Below are positions 45,080-55,253 of a stretch of 64,000 nucleotides of DNA, one piece after another. Source of the DNA: Jingyaoa shaoxingensis (GTDB taxonomy: Bacteria; Bacillota; Clostridia; Lachnospirales; Lachnospiraceae); contig NZ_JACRSZ010000001.1 in assembly GCF_014385005.1 (NCBI RefSeq), positions 124,001-188,000 on the forward strand, read 5' to 3'. A program made the translations under genes and the position numbers. The stretch's first letter is position 1; each line of letters opens with the position of its first letter. The notes beneath the pieces are model-generated. The model had not been told where the DNA came from, did no database searches, and saw nothing but the letters and a program-made list of their open reading frames with translations.

Positions 45080-46386
45080 GGGATTTCCGCAAGTTCTGCG
45101 GATCTCACTGCTCCCACTGCTGCTTCTTCTTCATATTCTGCCAGTTGCACCTGCATGCAAAACTTCTCGTTCACGATCTTCTGAAGCCATAGATTTTTGC
45201 GGATTCCATTTCCTGATGCTATTACTTTTGACTTTTTCTGATCAGTTTCTGATACAATTATCTGATACATCTCATACAGTTCCTGAACCATTCCATCCAG
45301 CACCCCATAAATAAGTGCTGCAGGAGTAAAGTTTTCTGTTGAGATAGCTTCTATACTTCCTCTTTGATCAGGATCTGATCTGGTTCCGGAAAATCTGGTA
45401 TCCACAATAAGTTTTTCTGCTTCTTCCCTGGTTTCCAGCAGTTTTTCCATCACGGCATAATGATCAATATATCCCACACCAGCTGCCTCTGCATAAGTTT
45501 GAAAGAACTTCTCCAGTGTGGAATAAGCTCTTCCTCCACAAAGAGATGATCCTGCCAGAAGATATCTGCCTTTCATTAACGGACGTGCCTCTATATTCTC
45601 TGTTGTAAAACAGTGATCTGAGAGTACTGAGATTTGCCCTCCAGTCCCTATATTCACAAGAACAGAGTTCTCCATATCATGGACTGATCCCAGAAAACTC
45701 GCCTGATTATCACCGATTGCTACGCTCACAAGACATCCCCTGTATTCACCCATCACCGTAAACTCTTCTGTAACCGTCGGAAGAATCCTGGTATCCACAC
45801 CCAGACATTCCAAGTCTGCTTTTGCAAAGCATCCATCTTCTGTATCATAAAATCCCAGACTTGCTGCATTACTGCTATGAAGCAACGGTCTTTTCTCTCC
45901 GGTTAATACCATTCCAAAGTAATCCATAATCGTACAGATCTGCTCTGCTTCTTTTGGTACAATTCCCATCTTCAAATTAAAAATATGTGTGGCAAGACCG
46001 TATCCCGTAGGAACCATCCTACCAGTCTCTTCTGCTATCACCTGACAAATACTTTTTCCCTCAAAGCACTTTTCATCACATCTGCGATCCTGCCAGGTAT
46101 ATAATGGGCTGATTGCTCTTCCATTCTCATCAATATAAACAATGCCGTGCATTTGCCCGGTCAGTCCAATTCTGGCGATCTCTGGATACTCTTCCAGAAT
46201 GGAATCCACCAGCTTCTTCGCTTTCGTGATCATTACAGCAGGATCCTGTACCTTCTCCCATACATGGCTTGTTGCAAGAAAACTGTTGTTGCTGACAGTA
46301 TAAGACTTCTCCACTTTCTGAGTATCCATATTCATCACAACCGCACTGATCGTTGTAGTTCCAATGTCAATACCTAATGCTTTCAT
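45076..46386 (-). CDS. FGGY-family carbohydrate kinase, sedoheptulokinase-like
   Basis: This 436-residue kinase has the ASKHA fold: ALGIDIGTTTISAVVMN (phosphate 1 loop) at the start, LTGQMHGIVY, WQDRRCDE, and SVAIGDNQASFLGS with the catalytic Asp. LVNIGTGGQISVLS and a C-terminal VIASGNGIRKNLW follow. The GQMHG and overall length suit sedoheptulokinase or a related ketose kinase of the FGGY family, but the sugar is not certain. It is 12 bases after a small Nif11-like gene and is last before the valS promoter. No terminator is seen between it and valS. Confidence 0.8.
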   Translation of the reverse strand: MKALGIDIGTTTISAVVMNMDTQKVEKSYTVSNNSFLATSHVWEKVQDPAVMITKAKKLVDSILEEYPEIARIGLTGQMHGIVYIDENGRAISPLYTWQDRRCDEKCFEGKSICQVIAEETGRMVPTGYGLATHIFNLKMGIVPKEAEQICTIMDYFGMVLTGEKRPLLHSSNAASLGFYDTEDGCFAKADLECLGVDTRILPTVTEEFTVMGEYRGCLVSVAIGDNQASFLGSVHDMENSVLVNIGTGGQISVLSDHCFTTENIEARPLMKGRYLLAGSSLCGGRAYSTLEKFFQTYAEAAGVGYIDHYAVMEKLLETREEAEKLIVDTRFSGTRSDPDQRGSIEAISTENFTPAALIYGVLDGMVQELYEMYQIIVSETDQKKSKVIASGNGIRKNLWLQKIVNEKFCMQVQLAEYEEEAAVGAVRSAELAEIP

Positions 46387-46398
46387 TTCAACTTCCTT

Positions 46399-46680
46399 CT
46401 ACTTCAATCCCGCCATAAACAGTTCGTAAAAATCATCTTCCCCATCCAGAAGTGGTGAATTCTCTCCACCTCCATTGGTACTGCGGCGCATGGATGCATA
46501 GAATTCTTCTCCTGCATTTACCACTTCCATCTCGTATAATTCATATCCCAGTCTGCGGCAGGTACTACAGAATTCACGAAGCGGATCTTTTGCCTTCTGA
46601 GTATCCAACAAGGTTTTTCTCAAGGTCTCGTCTTTTCTTGCATCATGCTGAAGCTGTTCCAAAATCTCTACGGTATTCAT
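46399..46680 (-). CDS. Nif11-like small protein of unknown function
   Basis: This 93-residue protein starts MNTVEILEQLQHDARKDETL, continues RKTLLDTQKAKDPLREFCST and ends in FMAGLK. The helical repeat of leucines and acidic residues followed by a Gly-Tyr and an E-x-E stretch resembles the Nif11-domain leader peptide family. The remainder is striking: MRRSTNGGGENSPLLDGEDD reads like a rigid conserved motif. No modification enzyme or transporter for a RiPP is nearby. The ATG at 46678-46680 with GGGAGG is preferred over an in-frame upstream start. It is in an operon with the sugar kinase. Confidence 0.6.
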   Translation of the reverse strand: MNTVEILEQLQHDARKDETLRKTLLDTQKAKDPLREFCSTCRRLGYELYEMEVVNAGEEFYASMRRSTNGGGENSPLLDGEDDFYELFMAGLK

Positions 46681-46798
46681 ATTTTTTCCTCCCAATCCTT
46701 GTTTTCGCTCATATATCCCCATGTTTGTCTTAATGAATATAATCCATCAGGCATTCATTTTTTTTATCATATATCAGTCGTTACTGCTTTTTCAAGTA

Positions 46799-48580
46799 CT
46801 AAATACTTTTCTCCAGTTCACTCAGATAGCTTTCAAACACATCCAATGCTTCTTCCACCGGCTGTGGGGTAGACATATCAACATCACAGAGCTTTAACAG
46901 GTCGATTGGATCCATGGAACTTCCGCTGCTTAAGAACTGTTTATATTTCTCCACGATTCCTTCCTCTCCCTTTAAGATCTTGCTGCTGATAGCAATAGCT
47001 GCTGCAAATCCTGTGGCATACTGATATACATAAAATGGAGTATAAAAATGTGGAATGCGTGCCCATTCATATGCAATTTCCGGGTCTGAAATCATTTCTT
47101 CGCCAAAATATTTTTTGTTCAGGGTCAGATATAATTCACATAACTGCTCTGCCGTCAGTACCCCGCCCTGATTCACGATATCATGGGTCAACATTTCAAA
47201 TTCCGCAAACATTGTCTGACGGTACATGGTTCCCTTAAACTGATCCAGGAAATAATTAATCAGATACTTTCGTTCTGTCTGGTCATTGGTACGTTTTAAC
47301 AGATCTGAAATCAGCAGTGCTTCGTTACAGGTAGATGCTACTTCTGCCACAAAGATCTTGTATCCTGCATACAGGTAAGGCTGTTTATGATCAGAATGCC
47401 AGGAATGAAGTGCATGTCCCATCTCATGTGCCAGAGTAAAGACATCATTCAGACTTCCATGATAGTTCAGAAGCACATACGGATGGCTGCCATAGGCTCC
47501 CCAGGAATAGGCTCCTGTTCGTTTTCCTTCATTTTCATAAACATCAATCCATCGGTTGTTGAACCCTTCCTGAAGCAACGCCTGATAGTCTTCTCCCAGT
47601 GGTGTGAGAGCTCGTTTTACAATCTCTTTGGCTTCCTCGAAGCTGTATTTCTTTTCCGGAGTCTCTACCATCGGCACATATACATCGTACATATGGAGCT
47701 CCTCATAGCCGAGAAGCTTCTTACGAAGTGCCACATAGCGGTACATGGCAGGAAGACGCTTTCTCATAGTCTCAATCAGGTTCTTATACACTGAGACCGG
47801 AATACTGCTTCCGTCCAACGCTTCTTCCATTGCATTGCCGTAATGACGCTCTTTTGCAAAAAAGTCTGCCTGCTTTGCGTTGCCGTAATATGCTGCTGAC
47901 AGGGTATTAATATACTGCTTATATTCACCGTACAGAGCCTGAAATGCATGCCTTCTCAGTGTACGGTCTTTGCTTTCCATGCAGGAAATAAAGGTACCCA
48001 CAGTCAGCTTCCGTTTTTCTCCCTTTTCATCCGTAATCTCCGGAAAGGTAATATCTGCATTATTAAACATGGCAAATACGTTAGAAGGGGTCTGCGCCAG
48101 TTCCCCTACCCTTGCCATCAGTGATTCTTTTTCCTTATCCAGAATGTGCGTTTTTTTTCTGGTAATCTGAGTCAGAAACCAGTCGTATTTCTTTAATTCC
48201 GGCTCCTGTTCCATTTCTTGTCTTAATGCTGCTTCATCCAGTTCCAGGATCTCACTCTCCAGCCATGCTGTCACCTGACTCAGTTTGGCAGCTACAATAT
48301 TCATCTCACCGCTCATCTTCTGGTACTTCGCATTGGCAGTATCTTCATGATTACGCTGATTCGCATACACATACAACTTCTCAAAAATCTGGTTCATCTC
48401 TTCATAAAGCCGCATTACCTTTAACAAAGCTTCTCTGCCATCCTTCAAAGTTCCCTGAAATCCCGCAAACTCATCCATCAGTGCATCTAATTTTTCCGCA
48501 TCACGGGAGAAAAGATCCTCATTCTCATAAATATCCTCCAGACGCCAGGTGTTCTCCACCTGCTGTTCCTGTCGTTTCAT
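46799..48580 (-). CDS. pepF: Oligoendopeptidase F
   Basis: This 593-residue M3-family metallopeptidase cuts peptides of about 7-17 residues in the cytoplasm. The zinc site is LAHEMGHALHSW, with the third ligand Glu in the following helix region (VAEVASTCNE). The family landmark YSWGAYGSHPYVLLNY is present. A GTG-like upstream frame is open, but GGAGG eight bases ahead of the ATG at 48578-48580 fixes the start. A -10 (TATAAT, minus strand, 48616-48621) lies 35 bases upstream. A folded repeat lies beyond it. Confidence 0.95.
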   Translation of the reverse strand: MKRQEQQVENTWRLEDIYENEDLFSRDAEKLDALMDEFAGFQGTLKDGREALLKVMRLYEEMNQIFEKLYVYANQRNHEDTANAKYQKMSGEMNIVAAKLSQVTAWLESEILELDEAALRQEMEQEPELKKYDWFLTQITRKKTHILDKEKESLMARVGELAQTPSNVFAMFNNADITFPEITDEKGEKRKLTVGTFISCMESKDRTLRRHAFQALYGEYKQYINTLSAAYYGNAKQADFFAKERHYGNAMEEALDGSSIPVSVYKNLIETMRKRLPAMYRYVALRKKLLGYEELHMYDVYVPMVETPEKKYSFEEAKEIVKRALTPLGEDYQALLQEGFNNRWIDVYENEGKRTGAYSWGAYGSHPYVLLNYHGSLNDVFTLAHEMGHALHSWHSDHKQPYLYAGYKIFVAEVASTCNEALLISDLLKRTNDQTERKYLINYFLDQFKGTMYRQTMFAEFEMLTHDIVNQGGVLTAEQLCELYLTLNKKYFGEEMISDPEIAYEWARIPHFYTPFYVYQYATGFAAAIAISSKILKGEEGIVEKYKQFLSSGSSMDPIDLLKLCDVDMSTPQPVEEALDVFESYLSELEKSI

Positions 48581-48668
48581 ACTGCAAACCTCCTGTTCTT
48601 TATCCAAATTCTATCATTATACTCTGAGCTGCCAAATATACAGAAATAACATCTCCATTAGAAACACA

Positions 48669-48801
48669 GAACACTCTATGATTATTGTCCTCCAGACCGC
48701 AGCACAGCGTCGGTGCTTAGAAAGCGTAGTTTGCTTCCTTATGCACCGTTACGCTGCGCTAAGAGCGAAAGCGCGTCTGGAGATCATAACCTAGAGTGTT
48801 C
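48669..48801 (-). repeat. Folded repeat element B (family shared with 41865-41998)
   Basis: 133 bases with the same layout as element A. The outer arms are different in sequence (GAACACTCTATGATTATTG and its partner ending CTAGAGTGTTC) but still pair. The inner stems are AGAC/GTCT, CAGCGT/ACGCTG, CGGTGC/GCACCG and GAAAGC/GCTTCC with loop GTAGTTT. The tail TAAGAGCGAAAGCGCGTC is nearly identical to A. The edge is 21 bases after the engB stop. Confidence 0.7.
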
Positions 48802-48822
48802 ATCCGTTTGTGTTATATTCAT

Positions 48823-49431
48823 CTATTCTTTATCACTTTGTTGTTCAGGTTCCATCCAGCTGTCAATCAGGTTCCAGATTTCTTCTCTTCCCTGCTTGGT
48901 TTCTGCTGAAAACGGTATGACAATGCCATCTGACTTCATATTCAGTCCGGTCTTGATTGCCTTAACCTGTTTCTGTAACTGGCTGCGTTTGATCTTGTCC
49001 AGTTTGGTGGCAATGATGATCGGATCGTATCCATTGTATACAATCCAGTCGTACATCATTTTGTCATTAGCTGACGGATCATGGCGGATGTCAATCAGAA
49101 GAAAAACAGCTTTGAGCATCTGTGACTTCTGAAGATAACGCTCGATCAGCTTCCCCCACTTTTCTTTCTCAGACTGGGATACTTTTGCATAACCGTACCC
49201 CGGCAGGTCCACCAAATACATAGCGTCATTAATATTATAAAAATTAATGGTCTGGGTCTTTCCAGGCTGTGCGCTGGTTCTTGCCAGTGACTTACGGTTC
49301 ATCAGTGCATTGATCAGAGAAGACTTACCTACATTGGATTTTCCTGCAAATGCCACTTCCATCTTCGTATTTGCCGGTAATACACTGGTAACACCGCATA
49401 CTGTTTCTAATGCTACATTTTTTATAACCAT
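48823..49431 (-). CDS. engB: Ribosome biogenesis GTPase EngB (YsxC/YihA)
   Basis: This 202-residue GTPase acts in assembly of the large ribosomal subunit. GTP-binding motifs are visible in order: G1 GKSNVGKSSL, G3 DLPGYGYAKVS (with G2 Thr just before in KTQTINFY), G4 TKLDKIKRSQ and G5 SAETKQG. The order and spacing are those of the TrmE-Era-EngA-YihA group. A longer frame exists, but the ATG at 49429-49431 follows AGGAG. It is downstream of lon on the same strand. Confidence 0.95.
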   Translation of the reverse strand: MVIKNVALETVCGVTSVLPANTKMEVAFAGKSNVGKSSLINALMNRKSLARTSAQPGKTQTINFYNINDAMYLVDLPGYGYAKVSQSEKEKWGKLIERYLQKSQMLKAVFLLIDIRHDPSANDKMMYDWIVYNGYDPIIIATKLDKIKRSQLQKQVKAIKTGLNMKSDGIVIPFSAETKQGREEIWNLIDSWMEPEQQSDKE

Positions 49432-49514
49432 TCGTTTCTCCTGTATTCTCTGTGCGCCCTGCATCTGTTTTACCGCAACATATCTGTTCCTTATTTTCCT
49501 TCACAGGACGTATT

Positions 49515-51875
49515 TTATTCTGCTTCTGCCCTTTTCTTCTTTTTTCCAGGCTTCTTTTCTGAGATCTTTCCCATAAGAGCCACAGGAAGAATGTCTTCCA
49601 TCGTCTCTGCATAGCGGATATCCAGTCCTTTTTTGATCTCTTCTGAGATCTCTTCCACATCTGGCTCATTCTTGGCTGGAACAAATACAATCTTCATTCC
49701 TGCATTCTTGGCTGCCAGAAGCTTTTCTTTCAGACCTCCGATCGGCAGAACCCGTCCACGAAGCGTAATCTCTCCGGTCATTGCCACGTCTGCACGTACC
49801 GGAATCTTTGTAATAGCAGATATCATGGCTGTTGCCATGGTCACACCTGCGGATGGTCCGTCTTTTGGCACGGCACCTTCCGGAATGTGGATATGTATAT
49901 CATGCTTACGGAAATATTCGTCAGAAATGTGATACTGTTCACTGACAGAACGTATATAACTGATTCCTGCCTGTGCAGATTCCTTCATGACGTCTCCCAG
50001 CTGTCCTGTAAGACGGAATTCTCCTCTTCCCGGCATAGTATTTACCTCAATCTGAAGAGTATCACCGCCTACACTGGTCCATGCCAGTCCTCTTACAATA
50101 CCAATCTCATCCTGATTATTGAGTGTCTGGATCGTAAAACGTACCCTTCCAAGATACTTTTCCAGATTCTCTTCTGTAATCTTCACAGACTTCTTTTTCT
50201 TCTCCAGGGTTTCTCTGGCAGCTTTTCGGCAAATCTCACCCAGCTTACGTTCCAGTCCACGAACACCTGCTTCCCTTGTATATCCGGAAATCACTTTTCT
50301 CAGTGCCTCATCCGTGATACTGATCTTTTCCGGATTCAGACCATTCTTTTCCACCTGCTTCATCCAGAGATGTTCTTTTGCAATATGAAACTTCTCATTC
50401 TCCGTATAACTTGTGATCTCAATCAGTTCCATACGGTCAAGCAGAGGTCTTGGTATGGTCTGTACATCATTGGCTGTTGCAATGAATAGCACTTCTGACA
50501 GATCCAGTGGAATCTCAATATAGTGATCTCTGAACTTCACATTCTGCTCGCCATCCAGAACCTCCAGCATGGCAGATGCTGTATCACCTTTGTAATCACT
50601 GCTGAGCTTGTCAATCTCATCCAGTAGCATCAGTGGATTCTTCACGCCTGCAGTGCGGATACTATTGGCAATCCTTCCCGGCATTGCACCGATATAAGTT
50701 CTGCGATGTCCACGGATCTCTGCTTCATCTCTGACTCCACCCAGACTGATGCGGACATATTTTTTATCCAATGCTTTCGCAATAGATCTTGCAATGGAGG
50801 TCTTGCCGGTTCCAGGCGGTCCCACCAGACAAAGAATCGGACTGTCTCCTTTTTTTGTCAGGATACGGACAGACAGGAACTCCAGAATACGCTCCTTGAC
50901 CTTCTCCAGACCATAATGATCTGCTTCCAGAATCTCCTTTGCCCGTTCAATGTCCTTACTGTCTTTGGACGCCTTATCCCATGGCATCTCCAGAAGTGTC
51001 TCAATGTATCCCCGGATTACTGAACTCTCACCGGAATTCATCCCCACACTGCGGTAACGCTGAATCTCCTTCTGAATCTTTTCTTTTACTTCTTTGGATG
51101 CCTTCAGCTTTTTCAGTTCTTCTTCAAACTGATCTGCTTCGTTCACATTATCTTCTTTTAATTCTTCACGGATCAGCTTCATCTGCTCACGCATGATATA
51201 TTCCCGCTGATTCTTGTCAATCCGCTCTTTTACCTTTTCCTGGATCTCGATCTTGATCTGCATGATCTGGATCTCATTCTCCATAATGGAACACAACAGT
51301 TCACAGCGCTCTTTCAGTTCTACAGCTTCCAGAACTTTCTGCTTCTGTTCATAAAACAGTGGAATGTTCATGGCGATCTGTGCCGTTGCTTTCTCCAGAT
51401 CTGTGAGTTCCATAATCTGGCTGATCAGTTCTTTGCTGACCTTTCCATTCACGCCACAGTAACGCTCAAATGTCTCCTTCATGGAACGCAGTAATGCTTC
51501 TTTTTCATTTGGCTCCATGACATCTTCTTCAGCAAAAGTAAGAATATCTGCATCCAGATATTCCGGATTGTCATCAATATCTACCAGTTCTGCTCTCTGA
51601 ATGCCTTCTGCCAGAACACGCAGGATATTCTTTGGCATCTTGATCACCTGTTTAATCTCTACGATCGTTCCAATCCGGTACAGATCATCCAACACCGGCT
51701 CGGAAACTTCCGGATCCTTCTGAGTCACTACAAAAAGCTTCTGGTCTTTCAGCATGGCCTGCTCTACCGCTTTGACAGACATCTCCCGGCTGATATCAAA
51801 ATGAACAATCATCGCCGGAAGTATGGTCATGCCACGCAGTGCCACTGCCGGAATATGTTTGATTTCTTCTGTCAT
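49515..51875 (-). CDS. lon: ATP-dependent protease La (LonA)
   Basis: This 786-residue serine protease degrades damaged and short-lived proteins. The N-terminal LON substrate domain (about 1-200) has [14 protein letters not shown]. The AAA+ part has Walker [12 protein letters not shown] and Walker B LLDEIDKL. The protease domain has the Ser-Lys dyad in [11 protein letters not shown] and [13 protein letters not shown]. The C-terminus is rich in Lys and ends KKKKRAEAE. It lies eight bases after clpX. Confidence 0.97.
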   Translation of the reverse strand: MTEEIKHIPAVALRGMTILPAMIVHFDISREMSVKAVEQAMLKDQKLFVVTQKDPEVSEPVLDDLYRIGTIVEIKQVIKMPKNILRVLAEGIQRAELVDIDDNPEYLDADILTFAEEDVMEPNEKEALLRSMKETFERYCGVNGKVSKELISQIMELTDLEKATAQIAMNIPLFYEQKQKVLEAVELKERCELLCSIMENEIQIMQIKIEIQEKVKERIDKNQREYIMREQMKLIREELKEDNVNEADQFEEELKKLKASKEVKEKIQKEIQRYRSVGMNSGESSVIRGYIETLLEMPWDKASKDSKDIERAKEILEADHYGLEKVKERILEFLSVRILTKKGDSPILCLVGPPGTGKTSIARSIAKALDKKYVRISLGGVRDEAEIRGHRRTYIGAMPGRIANSIRTAGVKNPLMLLDEIDKLSSDYKGDTASAMLEVLDGEQNVKFRDHYIEIPLDLSEVLFIATANDVQTIPRPLLDRMELIEITSYTENEKFHIAKEHLWMKQVEKNGLNPEKISITDEALRKVISGYTREAGVRGLERKLGEICRKAARETLEKKKKSVKITEENLEKYLGRVRFTIQTLNNQDEIGIVRGLAWTSVGGDTLQIEVNTMPGRGEFRLTGQLGDVMKESAQAGISYIRSVSEQYHISDEYFRKHDIHIHIPEGAVPKDGPSAGVTMATAMISAITKIPVRADVAMTGEITLRGRVLPIGGLKEKLLAAKNAGMKIVFVPAKNEPDVEEISEEIKKGLDIRYAETMEDILPVALMGKISEKKPGKKKKRAEAE

Positions 51876-51883
51876 CTTTACTC

Positions 51884-53182
51884 CTATGCGGATTCCGGTG
51901 TCTGAACAATCTTATTCTTGGTATTATGGACCGGAATCAGTCTCTCTTCACTGTGGATCAGCTGGGCTTCTCCAGTCCCATCCACCAGTTCTTTTGTGAT
52001 GGTGCATTCTGTAATCGTCTCATCGGAAGGAATTACATACATCAGATCCTGCATGGTTCTTTCCATTACGGAACGAAGTCCTCTGGCTCCGGTCTTACGT
52101 TCCATGGACTGATGTGCGATCTCTTTTACCGCATCATCCTTGAATTCCAGCTTCACACCATCCAGTTCAAACAATTTCTTGTACTGTTTAATAATAGAAT
52201 TCTTTGGCTCCTGTAAAATACGTACCAGAGTCTCTTCATCCAGTGCATCCAGAGAAACGACTACCGGCACACGTCCCATAAATTCAGGGATCATACCAAA
52301 CTTCACAAAATCCTGTGGTACTACTTCTTTTAATACTTCTCCAACATTGCGCTCTGCTTTTACATCAAGCGTACGGTTGAATCCCATGGTCTTGGTATCC
52401 ATACGTGTCTCAATGATCTTATCCAGACCTTCAAAAGCACCGCCGCAGATAAACAGGATATTCGTTGTATCAATCTGAATCAGTTCCTGCTGCGGATGCT
52501 TTCTGCCGCCCTGTGGCGGAACACTGGCAATGGTTCCTTCCAGAATCTTCAGCAGTGCCTGCTGTACACCTTCACCGGATACATCTCTGGTAATGGACGC
52601 ATTCTCAGACTTTCTTGTGATCTTATCAATCTCATCAATGTAGATAATGCCTGTCTGAGCACGCTCAATATCATAATCTGCTGCCTGGATCAGCTTCAGA
52701 AGAATATTTTCCACATCTTCTCCCACATAGCCTGCTTCTGTCAGCGTTGTTGCATCTGCAATGGCAAACGGCACATTCAGAAGTCTTGCCAGTGTCTGTG
52801 CCAGATACGTTTTTCCGCTTCCTGTTGGTCCCAGCATCAGGATATTACTTTTCTGCAGCTCTACCCCCAGATCTTTTCCCGCCAGAATTCTCTTATAATG
52901 ATTATAAACCGCTACTGCCAGTGCTTTCTTGGCATTGTCCTGTCCGATTACATAATCATCCAGTACACCTTTGATCTCTTCTGGCTTCAGCAGATTGATC
53001 TCCTGCTCCACATGCTCGCCATAGTCCTCTGCCAGTTCTTCTTCGATAATCTCACCGCAGATCTCTACACAGTCATCGCAGATGTATACCCCATTGGGTC
53101 CGGCTATCAGCTTGCGTACCTGGTCTTCACTTTTGTTGCAAAATGAGCAGCGAATCTTCTGCTCTCCGATTCTTCCAGCCAT
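51884..53182 (-). CDS. clpX: ClpXP unfoldase ClpX
   Basis: This 432-residue AAA+ protein unfolds substrates and feeds them to ClpP. The N-terminal zinc-binding domain has [10 protein letters not shown] and [10 protein letters not shown]. The ATPase has Walker [12 protein letters not shown], Walker [11 protein letters not shown] and [10 protein letters not shown]. The ClpP-contacting IGF-type loop is present as [16 protein letters not shown] text. A longer in-frame start 40 codons upstream exists, but GAGGAGAACAGG fixes ATG at 53180-53182. It follows clpP after a terminator-like hairpin. Confidence 0.97.
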   Translation of the reverse strand: MAGRIGEQKIRCSFCNKSEDQVRKLIAGPNGVYICDDCVEICGEIIEEELAEDYGEHVEQEINLLKPEEIKGVLDDYVIGQDNAKKALAVAVYNHYKRILAGKDLGVELQKSNILMLGPTGSGKTYLAQTLARLLNVPFAIADATTLTEAGYVGEDVENILLKLIQAADYDIERAQTGIIYIDEIDKITRKSENASITRDVSGEGVQQALLKILEGTIASVPPQGGRKHPQQELIQIDTTNILFICGGAFEGLDKIIETRMDTKTMGFNRTLDVKAERNVGEVLKEVVPQDFVKFGMIPEFMGRVPVVVSLDALDEETLVRILQEPKNSIIKQYKKLFELDGVKLEFKDDAVKEIAHQSMERKTGARGLRSVMERTMQDLMYVIPSDETITECTITKELVDGTGEAQLIHSEERLIPVHNTKNKIVQTPESA

Positions 53183-53263
53183 TCCTGTTCTCCTCTTATC
53201 AGATGCCAGTCTCAGATCGAAACAGACATCATCTGACTCTATTCTCTCATTTATTACCTGTAT

Positions 53264-53304
53264 TGTGAAAATGACGGCACAGTCCCTACACTCCGCCGTC
53301 ATTT
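53264..53304 (-). terminator. Hairpin between clpP and clpX, partial terminator
   Basis: Perfect 10-bp arms AAATGACGGC and GCCGTCATTT are separated by 16 bases and followed by TTTC on the minus strand. It starts four bases after the clpP stop and could lower reading into clpX. Confidence 0.6.
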
Positions 53305-53308
53305 ACTC

Positions 53309-53890
53309 TTATCTGTTTGATATTACCATATCAATCAGACCATATGCTTTTGCTTCTTCCGCTGTCATGTAATTGTCACGTTCTGTATCACGTTCGATTA
53401 CTTCCAGTGGCTGTCCTGTATTTGCTGCCAGATATTCGTTCAATCTTTTTCTGGTTTTCAAGATTTCTTCTGCTACGATCTTGATCTCAGTAGCCTGTCC
53501 TCTTGCACCACCTGACGGCTGATGGATCATAATCTGTGCATTCGGCAGGGCAATTCGTTTGCCCTTGGTTCCGCCTGCCAGAAGGAATGCTCCCATACTG
53601 GCTGCCATACCTAAGCAGATCGTGGATACGTCGCACTTGATATACTGCATGGTATCATAGATTGCCCATCCTGCACTTACAGATCCACCCGGACTGTTGA
53701 TATACAGCTGAATGTCCTTTCCCGGATCTTCTGCTTCCAGGAAAAGGAGCTGTGCAACAATCAGATTGGCACTCACATCATTTACTTCTTCACCTAAAAA
53801 GATGATTCTGTCTTTTAATAATCTGGAGTAAATATCATAGGATCTTTCACCTCTGCTTGTCTGTTCAATGACATAAGGTACAAAACTCAT
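53309..53890 (-). CDS. clpP: ATP-dependent Clp protease proteolytic subunit
   Basis: This 193-residue barrel-forming serine protease works with ClpX. The catalytic Ser is in [11 protein letters not shown], the His in [12 protein letters not shown] and the Asp in [20 protein letters not shown]. The length fits the family and no N-terminal extension is seen. The ATG has a GGGAGG site. It is 43 bases after tig. Confidence 0.98.
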   Translation of the reverse strand: MSFVPYVIEQTSRGERSYDIYSRLLKDRIIFLGEEVNDVSANLIVAQLLFLEAEDPGKDIQLYINSPGGSVSAGWAIYDTMQYIKCDVSTICLGMAASMGAFLLAGGTKGKRIALPNAQIMIHQPSGGARGQATEIKIVAEEILKTRKRLNEYLAANTGQPLEVIERDTERDNYMTAEEAKAYGLIDMVISNR

Positions 53891-53933
53891 GATAACACCT
53901 CCCGCCTTCCGGCATTCTTCCTGTCAGACTGAA

Positions 53934-55253
53934 TTAGTCTTCTTTTTTCTCTTCTTCAGCTTTCTTTTCTACTTCTTTTGCTTTGTCTCTGATGAAGTCT
54001 ACTGCTGCCTGAATCTTCAGGTCTGCTTTCATCTGATCCAGTCCGCTCTCTCCAAGAGCTTCTTTGATCTTGTCTACTTCCATCTTATAAGCTTCAGACA
54101 TCTTCTTCAGTTCTTCTTCGATCTTTTCTTCTGCGATCTCAAAGTTCTCTTTTGCTGCGATTGCTTCCAGAACCAGGCTGTTCTTGATGCGCTTCAGAGC
54201 TTCTGGCTTCATCTGATCCATCAGCTTCTCTGCTGTCATTCCTGTAAACTGGAAGTACTGATCTACTGTAAGACCTTGGGACTGAATTCTTCTTGCGAAG
54301 TCATTTGCCATCTGTCTTACCTGTCCGTCTACCATAGCATCCGGGATATCCATCTCAGCGTTAGCAACTGCTGCTTCTACTGCTGCAGCTTCTTTTGCAT
54401 TCTTTGCTGCTGTTTCTTTACGTTCTGTCAGTTTTTTCTTCAGATCTTCCTTGTACTCAGCCAGTGTATCGAATTCAGATACATCCTGAGCAAATTCGTC
54501 ATTTGCTTCCGGAAGTTCTTTTACTTTAATCTCATTTACTTTGCACTTGAAGACCGCTTCTTTTCCAGCCAGATCTTTTGCATGGTAATCTTCTGGGAAA
54601 GTAACTTTTACTTCTTTTTCTTCACCGGCTTTTACACCTACTAACTGGTCTTCAAATCCCGGGATGAAGCTTCCTGATCCAACTGTCAGGTCATAGTTCT
54701 CAGCTTTTCCGCCATCGAATGCAACACCGTCTACAGAGCCGTCAAAGTCAAGTTTGATCATATCTCCGTTTTCAACACCTCTGTCTTCTACAGCGATGGT
54801 TCTGGAGTTCTTTTCTCTTTCTTTGTCAACTTCTGCATCTACTTCTTCATCTGTAACGTTGATCTCTGTCTTCGGAACTTCTACTCCTTCATATGCTCCA
54901 AGAGTAACTTCCGGTTTTACAGCTACTTCTGCTGTGAAGATGAATGGTTTGCCTTTTTCGATCTGAACTACATCGATCTTTGGCTGGGAAACCAGATCCA
55001 GATCACAGTTCTCGATCTCTGCGTCATATGCCTTCGGGATCAGCTCGTTTGCTGCATCTTCATAGAAGATACCTGCGCCGTACATCTTTTCGATCATAGC
55101 CTGTGGAGCTTTTCCTTTACGGAATCCGTGGATGTTGATCTTGTTTTTATTTTTTACATATGCATGCTTGATTGCTTCTTCAAACTCTTCAGCGCTGACT
55201 TCGATGGTCAGTTTTGCCATATTGTGCTCTAAATTTTCTACCTTTAAACTCAT
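53934..55253 (-). CDS. tig: Trigger factor
   Basis: This 439-residue ribosome-bound chaperone folds nascent chains. The ribosome-binding signature GFRKGKAP is at about 43-50. The prolyl isomerase domain has GDMIKLDFDGSVDGVAFDGG and the long C-terminal helical region is Lys/Glu rich. A very acidic/basic tail (KAEEEKKED) ends the chain. It heads the tig-clpP-clpX-lon-engB run. AAGGAGGAACTATCT precedes the ATG. Confidence 0.96.
   Translation of the reverse strand: MSLKVENLEHNMAKLTIEVSAEEFEEAIKHAYVKNKNKINIHGFRKGKAPQAMIEKMYGAGIFYEDAANELIPKAYDAEIENCDLDLVSQPKIDVVQIEKGKPFIFTAEVAVKPEVTLGAYEGVEVPKTEINVTDEEVDAEVDKEREKNSRTIAVEDRGVENGDMIKLDFDGSVDGVAFDGGKAENYDLTVGSGSFIPGFEDQLVGVKAGEEKEVKVTFPEDYHAKDLAGKEAVFKCKVNEIKVKELPEANDEFAQDVSEFDTLAEYKEDLKKKLTERKETAAKNAKEAAAVEAAVANAEMDIPDAMVDGQVRQMANDFARRIQSQGLTVDQYFQFTGMTAEKLMDQMKPEALKRIKNSLVLEAIAAKENFEIAEEKIEEELKKMSEAYKMEVDKIKEALGESGLDQMKADLKIQAAVDFIRDKAKEVEKKAEEEKKED

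Noticed and set aside
53889..54644. 251-codon plus-strand frame rich in Cys and Phe
   Set aside because: Antisense of the Lys/Glu-rich trigger factor; codon bias of a real gene explains the open frame.
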